Of a stretch of DNA of 64,000 bases, positions 1 through 11,413 are shown piece by piece (positions within the stretch are counted from its first letter, which is position 1; every line of letters begins with the position of its first letter). The stretch comes from Talpa occidentalis. Taxonomy: Eukaryota > Chordata > Mammalia > Eulipotyphla > Talpidae. The translations under genes were made by a program, and so were the position numbers. The stretch is from positions 95,544,083 to 95,608,082 of the forward strand of contig NW_023604861.1 of the NCBI RefSeq assembly GCF_014898055.3, in the 5' to 3' direction. The notes below the pieces were generated by a model. The model was not told the origin of the DNA and searched no databases. It saw only the letters and a program-made list of their open reading frames with translations.

Positions 1-1384
1 GATAGGGTTGGAGTAAAGAGTTGATCAGCAATGATCTTCCTGACACACCCTTCCTTTGCTCATCAGTGACCTTTCCTGAGGGCCCATGATTTGCCTCATT
101 CTTTGTAGGAATCCACAGAGACACAAACACTGAGTTAGGTCCGGCAACATGGGTGCAGGGACAGCCACCATCACACAGACGAGCAGGACCAGGCTAGAGT
201 CCCCAGTGTACTGACACCATTTCCCTGAAGACAGGGAGTGGTGCTGAGAGCCGGGGTGAGGGGGTGGAGGGGTTAGGATTTCTAATGCTGGGTGATCTTG
301 CCTTCTCCATGCCCCCCTCCCTCCGCATTCTGCATGGAGCATCCACCTCACCAGACTCAGCTCCCTGTTCTTAAAAATTTGAGAAACTTCTTTCACAGGC
401 CTGATTGAGATGGAATCCAATTGGAGGTTTCCTTGTGTTTCTCAGAATTGTGCACATGTCGGGGTGACTGTTGAACCCAGAATCTTTTCTCCAAAGGACT
501 GAGGACTCCTTGGGTCACATGCTCAGACTCGAATGCTCATTCCTCTAAAACTTCTGCTTCCCAAAGACTGATAGCATCTTTTGCATCCCCTTCCTTGATC
601 TCCATGGCAATGCAACACTTTGCAAAAGCAACTCCACATGACAAGTCACCTCTATATACACACTGAGGGTGAGACCTTCCCCCACAGCCATCTTCGACTG
701 TTTAACAAGGCCGGTTTCGAAATCTAATCATCTGGGAGATCCACTTACTGGCTGTGTCATGTCAGTCACTTCTCATCAGTCTCCTTGCCTCAGTTTCCAT
801 GTTTGTGGAAATAACTGTAGCTACTCCGTTTATGTATGTGGACGATCATTGTATCTGTAGGCAGGGACCAGTGCTGCCTTTCACCAGCACAGTCACAAAT
901 CCTTTAAGCCTAATTGGTTGATCTGAGCTCAAGCCCTCAGGTGTAGCTTCAAGACCCTGCAGACTTTTCCACTGCATTTCCTCCCAGGCCCATTATCAAA
1001 AGCTTTCCTAGGAAAGGCTTTGTCATTCATATGTTATATTGCTGCCCTTCTTGTTATTTAATTCTCATTCAATTTTTTACATCTGTTCACTTTTTCTTTA
1101 ATACTAAGTCAAAAACTTAAAATCAATAAAATTGCCACCATTTACTTGGGGCCTGCTCCAGCATATTGTTTTCAAATTTTTCTCTGTCATTTTCAATGTC
1201 ACACTAAGAAGTATGTTCTTTATGGTAGTGTTTTGTAAAAGGGGGAAATGTATGAATTCCTGGATCAAGAATGAATGTGTGCAATGACTAAAATTTTTAG
1301 TAACAAATACTAGAATAATTGAATATGAGGGTAAATGAGAGTAGAATTAATAATCCCAGGTTTCATTTTGGAGTCATGACAATT

Positions 1385-1765
1385 ATTGCTTCTTCTTTTG
1401 CTTTAAGTCCCTTCCTTTAGTTCTTTTTCTATGTGGATGCCCAGTTTTTCCAGCAACATTTGCTGAGAACTTGTCTTTGCTCCATTGTTTTTCCTTTGTT
1501 CCTTTATCAAAGAGCAGTTGACTCTGATGTTCATTGGACTGTATCTTGGGGTTCTTTTTTCCAATCCACTGACTTGTCTATTACTTTTCAACACCATGCT
1601 GACTAATTATTGTGGTTTTATAGTAAGTGTTGAAATCAAGTGCATGTACACAGTTTTGACTTTCATCTTGGTCATTCCTCATGTTTCAAAAAACATTTAC
1701 TCATTTAATTTTTGAGGTATTTTTATTGTGTCAATAACAAATATTTTTAATCTTTTATTATCTCA
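1385..1765 (-). mobile_element. LINE-1 ORF2 remnant, antisense
   Basis: The plus strand carries the reverse complement of L1 ORF2, recognisable by phrases such as 'gcccagtttttccagcaac' and the 'ctgacttg...tagtaagtgttgaaatcaagt' stretch. It is riddled with indels and non-coding. The same remnant occurs in units B, C and E, so it entered before the tandem duplication. Confidence 0.7.
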
Positions 1766-1779
1766 AAAAAGTGTTTTCT

Positions 1780-2087
1780 GGGCCTCCCTGGTGGTGCAGC
1801 AGTTGAGCACCGGTTGCGAAGCTGCCCGCAGCCTCTGCAGCGCCGGTTTGATCCCCGGCTGCTCCCCGGCCACTGCAGGAGTGTCCCACATGGTGCGCAG
1901 ACCTCTCCTGCCGCCTGCTGCTCCCCTCAGCAGTGTACTTCGGTCCTTCTGCCTGCTCTGCTCCCCGCTCTGGCTCTGGTGAATTCTCTCACCCTCCTGC
2001 GCTTCTGACTATACCCAGTGCTTGTATGAATAAATAAACAAATAAAGAAAGAAAGAAACAAATAAATAATAAATAAATGTTTTTTTT
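1780..2087 (+). mobile_element. tRNA-derived SINE, full length, young
   Basis: It starts 'ggcctccctggtggtgcag', has a pol III B-box-like 'ggtttgatccc' and ends in an AATAAATA-rich tail. A perfect 14-bp target duplication (aaaaagtgttttct) flanks it at 1766-1779 and 2088-2101. Copy B at about 6052-6070 has the empty site, so it inserted after the A/B duplication. Confidence 0.9.
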
Positions 2088-2136
2088 AAAAAGTGTTTTC
2101 TTATTTAATTTTGTGTTAATCAAAAAGTAACTCTGG

Positions 2137-2435
2137 GGGCCTCCTTGGTGGTACAAGGGGTTAAGACACAGCACCATGAAGCTATCTGCAGTCACTGCAG
2201 CACGAGTTCAATCCCTGGCCAGGGAGCTACCCACATGGCATGGCAGACCTCTCCTGTCTTGCCCTCTGCTCCCCTCAGCAGTGTATTTCAGCCAGTCTGC
2301 CTGTTCTGCTCCCCACTCTGTCTCTGGTGAATCCTCTCACCCTCCACATCTCTGGCCTGTACCCCAGCTCTTGTCTGCATAAATAAATCTTTAAAAAAAA
2401 TAAGAGGAAAAAAAGGAAGAAAAAAAGAAGTAAAA
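2137..2435 (+). mobile_element. tRNA-derived SINE, shared by units A and B
   Basis: This is the same family, more diverged, with target duplications aaaaagtaactctgg at 2122-2136 and 2436-2450. It is orthologous to the copy at 6106-6403. The matching sites in units C (about 9535) and E (about 15165) are empty. Confidence 0.9.
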
Positions 2436-2490
2436 AAAAAGTAACTCTGGCTGTGTCATTTCAAAAAACAACTTTCAGTAAAAATTTTCT

Positions 2491-2639
2491 TTTTTTTTTT
2501 TTTTTTTTAATATTAAATTTTATTTTTATATTCCCCCATACAATTGCAAACGCCCATTCTGACCCCAATCCTTCCCCTCCCGCCCCCCACCCCCCAACAA
2601 GTGTCTCTGGTTCATAGTTTTTTGTTGATTTTGATTTTC
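2491..2639 (-). mobile_element. LINE-1 3' end, severely 5'-truncated
   Basis: A poly-T run is followed by the reverse complement of the L1 3' end also seen at 47,415-47,640. The 17-bp target duplication ttcagtaaaaattttct lies at 2474-2490 and 2640-2656. Copy B has the empty site near 6445-6457. Confidence 0.85.
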
Positions 2640-3448
2640 TTCAGTAAAAATTTTCTAAAAGACTTCATTGACAAAGACAATATTTTTAGCTGAAACAAAC
2701 ATCCTCTTGAAAATATAGCTTTTGAATGATGTAGATCCCTGGTATCAATCCCCTGTCATCTTGTTAAAGAGCAGATTCTCACTTCATAAGTCTGGAGTGG
2801 GCCTGCTCCTTTATGTTTGTATCAATCATTTTGCAATGACAATGATGATGTTGATGAATTCAGAACAAATTTGAGCAACGGGTATTTTCACATTGAGGTA
2901 AACTGATGCACCATAGACATTTATTTTTTTTCCTCCGATTGCCAAGTGATTATATTTCATGCAATTTCTGATTTTTGTTTATAATATTCTCAATATTGTT
3001 TTTGTTGTTGCTTGCTATGAGCCCAGTCTTGCTAGTGGCAGTTGGGAGCACATCGTGGTATGTTCTAGAGGCTAGTCTCTCAGCGGAAATCTTCTGAATA
3101 ATGAAACAGAGGCTCTACCAGGCTATCTACTATCAAGCCCTCATAATCTCTTCTAGAAATTCATCTCCAAACATTATGCCTTTGTGACTGCCCTGTGAGT
3201 CATTCAATGATGAGACTCATCATGAGAGGAGGAGCCACAGTTTCTCAGGGGCTCATGAGGCAGACACAGGACAGAGGTTCTGTCCTGTGTGAGTTGCTAG
3301 GGCCGAGTGGGAGGGAATTGAGGTGCCAAGGTTACAAAAACTTTACTGTCACCTTCAAAGCATTGGTGCTTCTGAGACAGATTCTCAGCTGATGGGGCAT
3401 GAGGAAGTGCAGCTGGGCTGCCCAGCCTCACCCATCTGCTCCCTGGGT

Positions 3449-3476
3449 GGTTTTTGTTTAGGCTTGTATCACTGTG
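3449..3476 (-). promoter_or_regulatory. V1 recombination signal, 12-RSS
   Basis: On the minus strand the heptamer CACAGTG (3476-3470) abuts the V1 exon, followed by a 12-bp spacer and the nonamer ACAAAAACC (3457-3449). Both elements match consensus. Confidence 0.92.
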
Positions 3477-4009
3477 GGGGTAAACCATTACCACGCTGAC
3501 AGTAGTAAGTGGCAGCATCTTCAGGCTCCAGGCCGCTGATGGTGAGAGTGAAGTCTGTCCCAGACCTGCTGCCACTGAACCGCACTGGGATGCCATTGGG
3601 TCTGTTTTTTATATAATAAATGAGGAGCTTGAGAGACTGTCCAGGTTTCTGCTGGTACCCATTTAAGTAGCTGCCAACACTCTGACTGGCCTTGCAGGTG
3701 ATCCTGGCTGTTTCTCCTGGAGACAATGATAGTGAGGCTGGAGTCTGTGTCATCACAATTTCTCCAGTGGTACCTGAAATAGTAAACAAAACACAAAAGA
3801 CATCCTGTAATCTCTGTCTTCACCACTGTCTCCCCAGCATAGCAGGAAGGCTGATCAACACTGAGCTCTCATTATTGTTCTGCTGAACAAAGAACCTAGT
3901 TCCAGGAATCCACAACCCAAAGTGTCCTCTGAGGAGTAGAACCATCTCAGGTGCCCTCACCTGGGAGCCAGAGCAGCAGGAAGCAGAGAAGCTGTGCTGG
4001 GGCTTCCAT
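3477..4009 (-). CDS. IGKV: V1: IGKV3-like kappa variable gene, ORF lacking FR2 tryptophan
   Basis: The leader exon 3961-4009 encodes [17 protein letters not shown], starting at the only ATG that gives a kappa signal peptide. A 187-bp GT-AG intron follows, then the V exon 3477-3773. The mature domain starts [17 protein letters not shown], keeps both disulfide cysteines (ITCKAS and YYC) and ends in germline CDR3 QRGNGLPP at the heptamer. The frame is open throughout. The FR2 codon that should be tryptophan (TGG) is GGG, giving LNGYQQ instead of LAWYQQ. That residue packs on the core disulfide of V domains, so the product probably folds poorly. By usual conventions this is an 'ORF' rather than a functional gene. 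Confidence 0.9.
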
Positions 4010-4094
4010 GGTCCCCTTGTCCTGGCTGAGGCAGGTCTTACCCAGATCCTGCCCAGCACTGATATGGGCTCTGAGCACAGGGCAGCCTGGGGGG

Positions 4095-4102
4095 ATGCAA
4101 AG
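4095..4102 (-). promoter_or_regulatory. V1 promoter octamer, variant
   Basis: The minus strand reads CTTTGCAT, one base off the ATTTGCAT octamer bound by Oct factors, 86 bp upstream of the start codon. All five IGKV3 genes here share this variant. Confidence 0.7.
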
Positions 4103-5689
4103 CAGCGGGGGTGGGGCAAACCCGGCCCCCAGCTGCAGAGACCAGAGGCCTCCCCTTCTCTACAATTGAGCAGCCACCCTCACATTATATTCCAGGCTCA
4201 CATAAGGGTGTTGGGTACAGACCTGAACAAATAGATGCCTTTTCCACATTTCTCCTTTGTCCCCCAATATGTCTGGACATCTCCCTTGGTACATGACTGG
4301 ATAGGGTTGGAGTAAAGAGTTGATCAGCAATGATCTTCCTGACACACCCTTCCTTTGCTCATCAGTGACCTTTCCTGAGGGCCCATGATTTGCCTCATTC
4401 TTTGTAGGAATCCACAGAGACACAAACACTGAGTTAGGTCCGGCAACATGGGTGCAGGGACAGCCACCATCACACAGACGAGCAGGACCAGGCTAGAGTC
4501 CCCAGTGTACTGACACCATTTCCCTGAAGACAGGGAGTGGTGCTGAGAGCCGGGGTGAGGGGGTGGAGGGGTTAGGATTTCTAATGCTGGGTGATCTTGC
4601 CTTCTCCATGCCCCCCTCCCTCCGCATTCTGCATGGGGCATCCACCTCACCAGACTCAGCTCCCTGTTCTTAAAAATTTGAGAAACTTCTTTCACAGGCC
4701 TGATTGAGATGGAATCCAATTGGAGGTTTCCTTGTGTTTCTCAGAATTGTGCACATGTCGGGGTGACTGTTGAACCCAGAATCTTTTCTCCAAAGGACTG
4801 AGGACTTCTTGGGTCACATGCTCACACTCGAATACTCATTCCTCTAAAGCTTCTGTTCCCCAAAACTGATAGCATCTTTTGCATCCCCTTCCTTGATCTC
4901 CATGGCAATGCAACACTTTGCAAAAGCAACTCCACATGACAAGTCACCTCTATATACACACTGAGGGTGAGACCTTCCCCCACAGCCATCTTCGACTGTT
5001 TAACAAGGCCGGTTTCGAAATCTAATCATCTGGGAGATCCACTTACTGGCTGTGTGATGTCAATCACTTCTCATCAGTCTCCTTGCCTCAGTTTCCATGT
5101 TTGTGGAAATAACTGTAGCTACATCGTTTATGTATGTTGGATGATCATTGTATCTGTTGGCAGGGACCAGTGCTGCCTTTCACCAGCACAGTCACAAATC
5201 CTTTAAGCCTAATTGGTTTTCTGAGCTCAGTTCTCCGATGTAGCTTCAAGACCCTGCAGACTTTTCCACTGCATTTCCTCCCAGGCCCATTATCAAAAGC
5301 TTTCCTAGGAAAGGCTTTGTCATTCATATGTTATATTGCTGCTCTTCTTGTTATTTAATTCTTATTCAACTTTTTACATCTGTTCACTTTTTCTTTAACA
5401 CTAAGTCAAAAACTTAAAATCAATAAAAATTACCACCATTTACTTGGGGCCTGCTCCAGCATATTGTTTTCAAAATTTTTCTGTCATTTTCAATGTCACA
5501 CTAAGAAGTATGTTCTTTATGGTAGTGTTTTGTAAAAGGGGGAAATGTATGAATTCCTGGATCAAGAATGAATGTGTGCAATGACTAAAATTTTTAGTAA
5601 CAAATACTAGAATAATTGAATAAATGAGGGTAAATGAGAGTAGAATTAATAATCCCAGGTTTCATTTTGGAGTAATGACAATTATTGCT

Positions 5690-6060
5690 TCTTTTTTTTG
5701 CTTAGTTCCTTCCTTTAGTTCTTTTTCTATTGGATGCCCAGTTTTTCAAGCAAAATTTGCTGAGAGCTTGTCTTTGCTCCATTGTTTTTCCTTTGTTGCT
5801 TTATCAAAGAGCAGTTGACTCTGATGTTCATTGGACTGTATTTTGGGGTTCTTTTTTGCAATCCACTGACTTGTTATTACTTTTCAACACCATGCTGACT
5901 TGATTATTATAGTTTACAGTAAGTGTTGAAAACAAGTGCGTGTACACAATTTTGACTTTCATCTTGGTCATTCCTCATGTTTCAAAAAACATTTACTCAT
6001 TTAATTTTTGAGGTATTTTTGTCATTAACAAATATTTTTAATGTTTTATTATCTCAAAAA
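5690..6060 (-). mobile_element. LINE-1 ORF2 remnant, antisense (copy B)
   Basis: This is the paralogue of the remnant at 1385-1765, with the same decayed reverse-complement L1 ORF2 sequence and small independent indels. It is non-coding. Confidence 0.7.
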
Positions 6061-6105
6061 AGTGTTTTCTTATTTAATTTTGCATTAATCAAAAAGTAAC
6101 TCTGG

Positions 6106-6403
6106 GGGCCTCCCTGGTGGTGCAAGGGGTTAAGACACAGCACCATGAAGCTATCTGCAGTCACTGCAGCACGAGTTCAATCCTTGGCCAGGGAGCTACC
6201 CACATGGCATGGCAGATCTCCTGTCTTGCCCGCTGCTCCCCTCAGCAGTGTATTTCAGCCAGTCTGCCTGTTCTGCTCCCCACTCGTCTCTGGTGAATCC
6301 TTTCACCCTCTGCATCTCTGGCCTGTACCCCAGCTCTTGACTGCATGAATAAATCAATCTTTAAAAATAATAAGAGGAAAAAAGGGAAGAAAAAAAGAAT
6401 TAA
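6106..6403 (+). mobile_element. tRNA-derived SINE, shared by units A and B
   Basis: It is the duplicate of the element at 2137-2435, with the same target duplication aaaaagtaactctgg at 6091-6105 and 6404-6418. It was copied with the unit rather than inserted independently. Confidence 0.9.
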
Positions 6404-7372
6404 AAAAAGTAACTCTGGCTGTGTCATTTCAACAAATGACTTTCAGTAAAAATTTTCGAAATGACTTCATTGACAAAGGCAACGTTTTTAGCTGAAGTAA
6501 ATATACTCTTGGAAATATAGCTTTTGAATCATGTACATCACCTGTTGTCAATCACCTGTCATCTTGTTAAAAAGCAGATTCTCACTTCATAAGTCTAGAG
6601 TGGGCCTGCTCCTTTATGTTTGTATCAATCATTTTGCAATGACAATGATGATGTTGATGAATTCAGAACAAATTTTGAGCAGCAGGTATTTTCACGTTGA
6701 GGTAAGTGATGCACCATAGAAATTTACATTTTTTTCTCTGATTGCCAAGTGATTATATTTCATGCAATTTCTGATTTTTTGCTTATAATATTCTCAATAT
6801 TTTTATTGTTGTTGTACCATAGACATTTGCGTTTTTTTCTCCGATTGCCAAGTGATTTTATTTCATGCAATTTCTGATTTTTTATTTATAATATTCTCAA
6901 TATTGTTTTTGTTGTTGCTTGCTCTGAGCCCAGTCTTGCTAGTGGCAGTTGGGAGCACATCGTGGTGTGTTCTAGAGGCTAGTCTCTCAGTGGAAATATT
7001 CTGAATAATGAAACAGAGGCTCTACCAGGCTATCTACTATCTAGCCCCCATAATCACTTCTAGAAATTTATCTCCAAACATTATGCCTTTGTGACTGCCC
7101 TGTGAGTCATTCAATGATGAGACTCAATCATGAGAGGAGGAGCCACAGTTTCTCAGGGGCTCATGAGGCAGACACAGGACAGAGGTTCTGTCCTGTGTGA
7201 GCTGCTAGGGCCGAGTAGGAGGGAATTAAGGTTCCAAGGAGCTTCCTTGCTCCTTCTACAAAATCTTTACTGTCACCTTCAAAGCACTGGTGCTTCTGAG
7301 ACAGATTCTCAGCTGATGGGGCATGAGGAAGTGCAGCTGGGCTGCCCAGTCTCACCCATCTGCTCCCTGGGT

Positions 7373-7400
7373 GGTTTTTGTTTAGTCTTGTATCACTGTG
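7373..7400 (-). promoter_or_regulatory. V2 recombination signal, 12-RSS
   Basis: The heptamer CACAGTG (7400-7394), a 12-bp spacer and the nonamer ACAAAAACC (7381-7373) are all consensus. Confidence 0.93.
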
Positions 7401-7933
7401 GGGGGAAACCATAAGCCTGCTGACAGTAATAAGTGGCAGCATCTTCAGGCTCCATGCCGCTAATGGTGAAAGTGTAGTCTGTCCCAGAGCCGCTGCCACT
7501 GAATCGGGCTGGGATGCCATTGGGCCTGTTTTTTGTATAATAAATGAGGAGCTTGGGAGCCTGCCCAGGTTTCTGCTGGTACCAGGCTAAGTAGTTGCTA
7601 ATGCTCTGACTGGCCTTGCAGGTGATCCTGGCTGTTTCTCCTGGAGACAATGATAGTGAGGCTGGAGTCTGTGTCATCACAATTTTTCCAGTGGTACCTG
7701 AAATAGCAAAAAAACACAAAAGTCACTCTTATAATCTCTGTCTTCACCACTGTCTCCCCAGCACAGCAGGAAGGCTGATCAACACTGAGCTCTCATTATT
7801 GTTTTGCAGAGCAAAGAGCCAGGTCCTGGGAATCCACAACCCAAAATGTCCTCTGAGGAGCAGAACCATCTCAGGTGCCCTCACCTGGGAGCCAGAGCAT
7901 CAGGAGGCAGAGAAGCTGCACTGGGGATTCCAT
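7401..7933 (-). CDS. IGKV: V2: IGKV3-like kappa variable gene, apparently functional
   Basis: The leader exon 7885-7933 encodes [18 protein letters not shown] 187-bp GT-AG intron follows, then the V exon 7401-7697. The mature domain begins [17 protein letters not shown] and has the first cysteine in ITCKAS, tryptophan in LAWYQQKPG and the second cysteine in ATYYC. CDRs are QSISNY, YTK and QQAYGFPP. No stop, frameshift or splice defect is visible, and the RSS is consensus. It should rearrange to a J kappa segment to encode the variable domain of a kappa light chain. Its closest relative here is V1, with which it shares the unusual KNRPNGIP segment after CDR2. Confidence 0.93.
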
Positions 7934-8020
7934 GGTCCCCTGTGTCCTGGCTGAGGCAGGTCTCGCCCAGATCCTGCCCAGCACTGATATGGGCTCTGGG
8001 CAGCAAGGTGGGCTGGGGGT

Positions 8021-8028
8021 ATGCAAAG
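8021..8028 (-). promoter_or_regulatory. V2 promoter octamer, variant
   Basis: The minus strand reads CTTTGCAT about 88 bp upstream of the V2 start codon. It is the same one-base variant as in the other IGKV3 genes. Confidence 0.7.
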
Positions 8029-8559
8029 CGCGGGGGTGGGGCAAACCAGCCTGTTGCTGCAGAGACCAGAGGTTTCCCCTTCTCTACACTTGAGCAGCCA
8101 CCCTCGCATTATAACCAGGTTCAAATGGAGGTTGTTTGGTACAGGCCTGAACATAGTAGATGCCTTAGTCCTGTTTCTCCCTTGGTCCCCCAGTATGTCT
8201 GGACATCTCCGTTGGAACATGCCTGGATAGGGTTGGATTGAGGAGGTTATCAGAAATGATCTTCCTGACACACCTTTCCTGAGAGCCCTCGATTTGCCTC
8301 ATTCCTTGTAGGTATCCATAAAGACACAAACAATGAGTTAGGTCCAGTGATATGGGTGCAGGGTTAGTCATCATTCCACAGGAAACAGGATCAGGCGCTG
8401 AGTCCCCAATGTACTGACACCTTTTCCCTGAAGAAAGGGGGTGGTGCTCAGAGCCTGAGGCCTTCTGTAGGGGTGATCCTGCAGTCTCTCCACTCCCCAT
8501 TCTGCATGGGACATCTATCCCACCAGATCTGGCTCCCTGTTCCTAAACAATCGGCGAGG

Positions 8560-9140
8560 TATCTGTTAATGGTCTTTGACACTTTTTTAAAGTTTAGTTG
8601 CTTGTTTTCTTAATGTTGAGTTTTAAGCTCATTCATTTACTTTGGATCACAGTCTTTTATTAGATGTGTCTTTTGCAAATATTTTCTTCCTGCATGAGAC
8701 TCATCTTCTAATTCACTTTACATAGTATTTTTCAGAGCAAGAGTTTTTACTTTAATGAAAGGCAAATTAGTGTTTATTTTCTTCATAGATCCTGTCTTTG
8801 TTATGTATCTAAAATGTCACATTCTTATCGTAGGTCATTGAAATTTTCTCCTTTGTTATATATTCTAGGAATTTTGTGTCATGTTTCATTTCACACTCAG
8901 GTCTTTAATCAATTTGAGCTATTTTGGGTTTTTGATGTAAAGATTGTGTCTACATTCTACCTTCCTCCCACTATGTTCATGTTTACTATTTTGGGGTTCT
9001 TTTTTCTGAACCATTGATGTGTCTGTTATTTCTTCATCACCATACTGACTTGATCATTGTAGCTTTTCAGTAAGTTTTGAAATCAGGTATGTTTACACAG
9101 TTTTGACATATTTTTCATCTTGATCATTGCTCATGTTTCA
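8560..9140 (-). mobile_element. LINE-1 ORF2/3' remnant, antisense
   Basis: This is the longest version of the antisense L1 remnant in the IGKV3 units. Recognisable phrases include 'gatgtgtcttttgcaaatat', 'caggtctttaatcaatttga' and the 'catactgacttgatcattgtag' stretch. No open frame remains. Confidence 0.72.
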
Positions 9141-9152
9141 AAAATCCACTTA

Positions 9153-9425
9153 TATATTTTAAAGATTTATTTATTTATTTATGTACACAAAAGCTGGGGT
9201 GTAGGCTAGAGGTGTGGGGGTGAGAGGATTCTCCAGAGACAGAGTGGGGAACAGAACAGGCAGATCTGCTGAAATACACTGCTGAGGGGAGCAGCTGGCA
9301 AGGCAGGAGAGGTCTGCTGCACCATGTGTGTACCTCCCTAGCAGGGGATCGAACTCGTCCTGCAGTGGCTGTGGATAGCTTCATAGTGATGAGACTTAAC
9401 CTCTTGGGCCACCAGAGAGGGCTTG
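9153..9425 (-). mobile_element. tRNA-derived SINE, reverse orientation
   Basis: It shows the reverse-complement body ('gaggattctccagagacag', 'ctgctgaggggagcagc') and the tRNA-like head at the right. The target duplications aaaatccactta (9141-9152) and aaaatccattta (9426-9437) differ by one base. Units A and B have the empty site. Confidence 0.87.
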
Positions 9426-10757
9426 AAAATCCATTTAATGATCAAGATAGTTTATCATGTAATTGACAAATATATTTTCATCTTTGTTTATTTTGAAAAA
9501 GTTTTCTCTGATTTCATTTTGTGTTAATTAGAAAGTAAATCTGGGTGTGTCTTTTCGACAAAGAGTTTAAGTAAAATTTTGTTAAATGCTTTATCTACAG
9601 AGATAATTTTTTAGTTGTAGTAAAACCCCCCAAATTTATAGGTAAACTGTCACCTTGATAAAAAGCAGGTTCTCATTTAGTAAGTCTAGAGTGGCCCCTG
9701 CCCTTTCACATTAGTACTAATAATCTTGTCAGTGATGATGATAATATTGATCAATTCAGAACAAATTTTGAGCAGCAAAGTATTTTCACATTGAGGTGAA
9801 ATGATGCACCATCCACATTTACATTTTTTTTCCTGTAAAGAAAGTGTTTTCATCTGATTGTCAATTGATTACTCTGTATTTCAAATTAAATTTTTATTTT
9901 CTGTTAACAATATTCTCAATATTGTTTTTGTTGTTTGCTTGCTATGACCCAGTTTTGCTGAGGGCAGTTGGGAGCATATCCAGGTGTGTTCTGGGTGCTA
10001 GTCCCTCACTGCAAATATTCTGAATTACGGAAACAGCGTCTCTACTGGGCGATCTGCTGCACAGCCCTCACCATCACATCAGAAACACATTTCCAAAACT
10101 TGTTTGCCTCTTTCATGGCCTGTAGAGTTGTTCATTGATGGGCCCCCCAGGAGACTCAGTCAGGAAAGAAGGAGCCACTGTGTCCCAGGGACTCATGGAG
10201 GCAGACACAGGACAGGAGAGAGAAGGACGGGAGGGTCCCTGGTAAGGTGCTCCAGGCAGCTGAAAGCATCAGTGCCCTTCTCTCAGGCTTCATCGACAGA
10301 CCAGAAAGGTCTGAGGTCCACCCAGTTTGGCAGCCTGTATCTCAGCAACAGAAGTGCCCTGACCTCTGGGGGAGCAACAAGAGTCCCCATTTCTATCATC
10401 TGCTTCCCTTAGTCTCACAGTTCTTAGACATGGAAATGTTATAGTTTAGACACAAATTTCATATACTAAAAAGTAAAAATCTTACTCAGATTATCCACAG
10501 TGGCTTCTCCCCCCAACTGATACAGTTGCCTGGTACCTGGTGTAATCATCTCTGCGTTTATTAAATCAACAGAGGCTCTGCTTATGTGTGCAGCTAGGGC
10601 CCTGGGTGGGGACTGAGGGCTCCAAGGAGCTTCTTGCCTCTTCTACCAAAAATTGCTGAAGCCTCAGAACATTGTTGCTTCTGAGACAAGCTTTAAGCAG
10701 ATGTGGCTCTAGGAGGAGTGCTGTGCCTGCCTGGTTCCTCTCATCTGCTCCCTGGGT

Positions 10758-10785
10758 GGTTTTTGTTCAGGTTCCTATCACTGTG
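10758..10785 (-). promoter_or_regulatory. V3 recombination signal, 12-RSS
   Basis: The heptamer CACAGTG (10,785-10,779), a 12-bp spacer and the nonamer ACAAAAACC (10,766-10,758) are all consensus. Confidence 0.93.
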
Positions 10786-11318
10786 GGAGGTCTATTTCTA
10801 TCCTGCTGACAGTAGTAAGTGGCAGCATCTTCAGGCTCCAGGCTGCTGATGGTGAGAGTAAAGTCTGTCCCAGATCCGCTGCCACTGAATCGGGCTGGGA
10901 TGTCACTGGGCCTGCTGGATGCAAGATAGATGAGGAGCCTGGGAGTCTGTCCAGGTTTCTGCTGATACCAGGCTAAGTAGTTGCTAACGCTCTGACTGGT
11001 CTTGCAGGTGATCCTGGCTGTTTCTCCTCGAGACAATGATAGTGAGGCTGGAGTCTGTGTCATTACAATTTCTCCAGTGGTACCTGAAATAGCAAACAAA
11101 ACACAAAAGTCACCCTTGTAATCTCTGTCTTCACCACTGTCTTCCCAGCACAGCAGGAAGGCTGATCAACACTGAGCTCCCATTTGTCTTGCTGAACAAA
11201 GAACCTGGTTCCAGGAATCCACAACCCAAAGTATCCTCTGAGGAACAGAACCATCCTGGGTGCCCCCACCTGGGAGCCAGAGCAGCAGGAGGCAGAGAAG
11301 CTGCACTGGGGCTTCCAT
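10786..11318 (-). CDS. IGKV: V3: IGKV3-like kappa variable gene, apparently functional
   Basis: The leader exon 11,270-11,318 encodes [18 protein letters not shown] 186-bp GT-AG intron follows, then the V exon 10,786-11,083. The mature start is [17 protein letters not shown]. The conserved [15 protein letters not shown] and ATYYC residues are all present, with CDRs QSVSNY, LAS and QQDRNRPP. The frame is open to the heptamer, both splice sites are canonical and the RSS is consensus. CDR2 differs from V1 and V2 (ASSRPSDIP versus KNRPNGIP) and resembles V5, so V3 and V5 form a second sub-branch. Confidence 0.93.
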
Positions 11319-11405
11319 GGTCCCCTGTGTCCTGGCTGAGGCAGATTTTGCCCAGAGCTTGCCCAGCACTGATATGGGCTCTGGGCTCAGGGCAGCCTGG
11401 GGGGC

Positions 11406-11413
11406 ATGCAAAG
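11406..11413 (-). promoter_or_regulatory. V3 promoter octamer, variant
   Basis: CTTTGCAT on the minus strand, 88 bp upstream of the V3 start codon. Confidence 0.7.

Larger units (their letters stand above)
1..4300. repeat. IGKV3 tandem unit, copy A
   Basis: Position 1 matches position 4301 almost base for base, and the match continues through the 5' flank, the old L1 remnants and the V gene at the right end of each copy. The left part is therefore the 5' flank of an IGKV3 gene lying off the left edge, and the copy ends with V1. Copy A is longer than copy B mainly because of one extra SINE and one extra L1 tail. Between 1 and 1380 I see no gene: the open frames there recur in copy B only because the copies are recent. 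Confidence 0.85.
4301..8224. repeat. IGKV3 tandem unit, copy B
   Basis: This is the closest relative of copy A and ends with V2. It carries the shared SINE at 6106-6403 but lacks the two copy-A-specific insertions. A short internal duplication near 6720-6860 repeats 'accatagac/aatttgc...tctccgattgccaagtgat'. Confidence 0.85.

Noticed and set aside
1780..2087. Possible tRNA gene (pol III box-like sequence)
   Set aside because: It is the head of a repeated SINE with target duplications and poor cloverleaf potential by eye, not a functional tRNA.
25..4719. Two almost identical 131-codon minus-strand frames at 25-420 and 4324-4719
   Set aside because: They are identical only because units A and B are recent duplicates. 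The more distant units C-F do not keep the frame.
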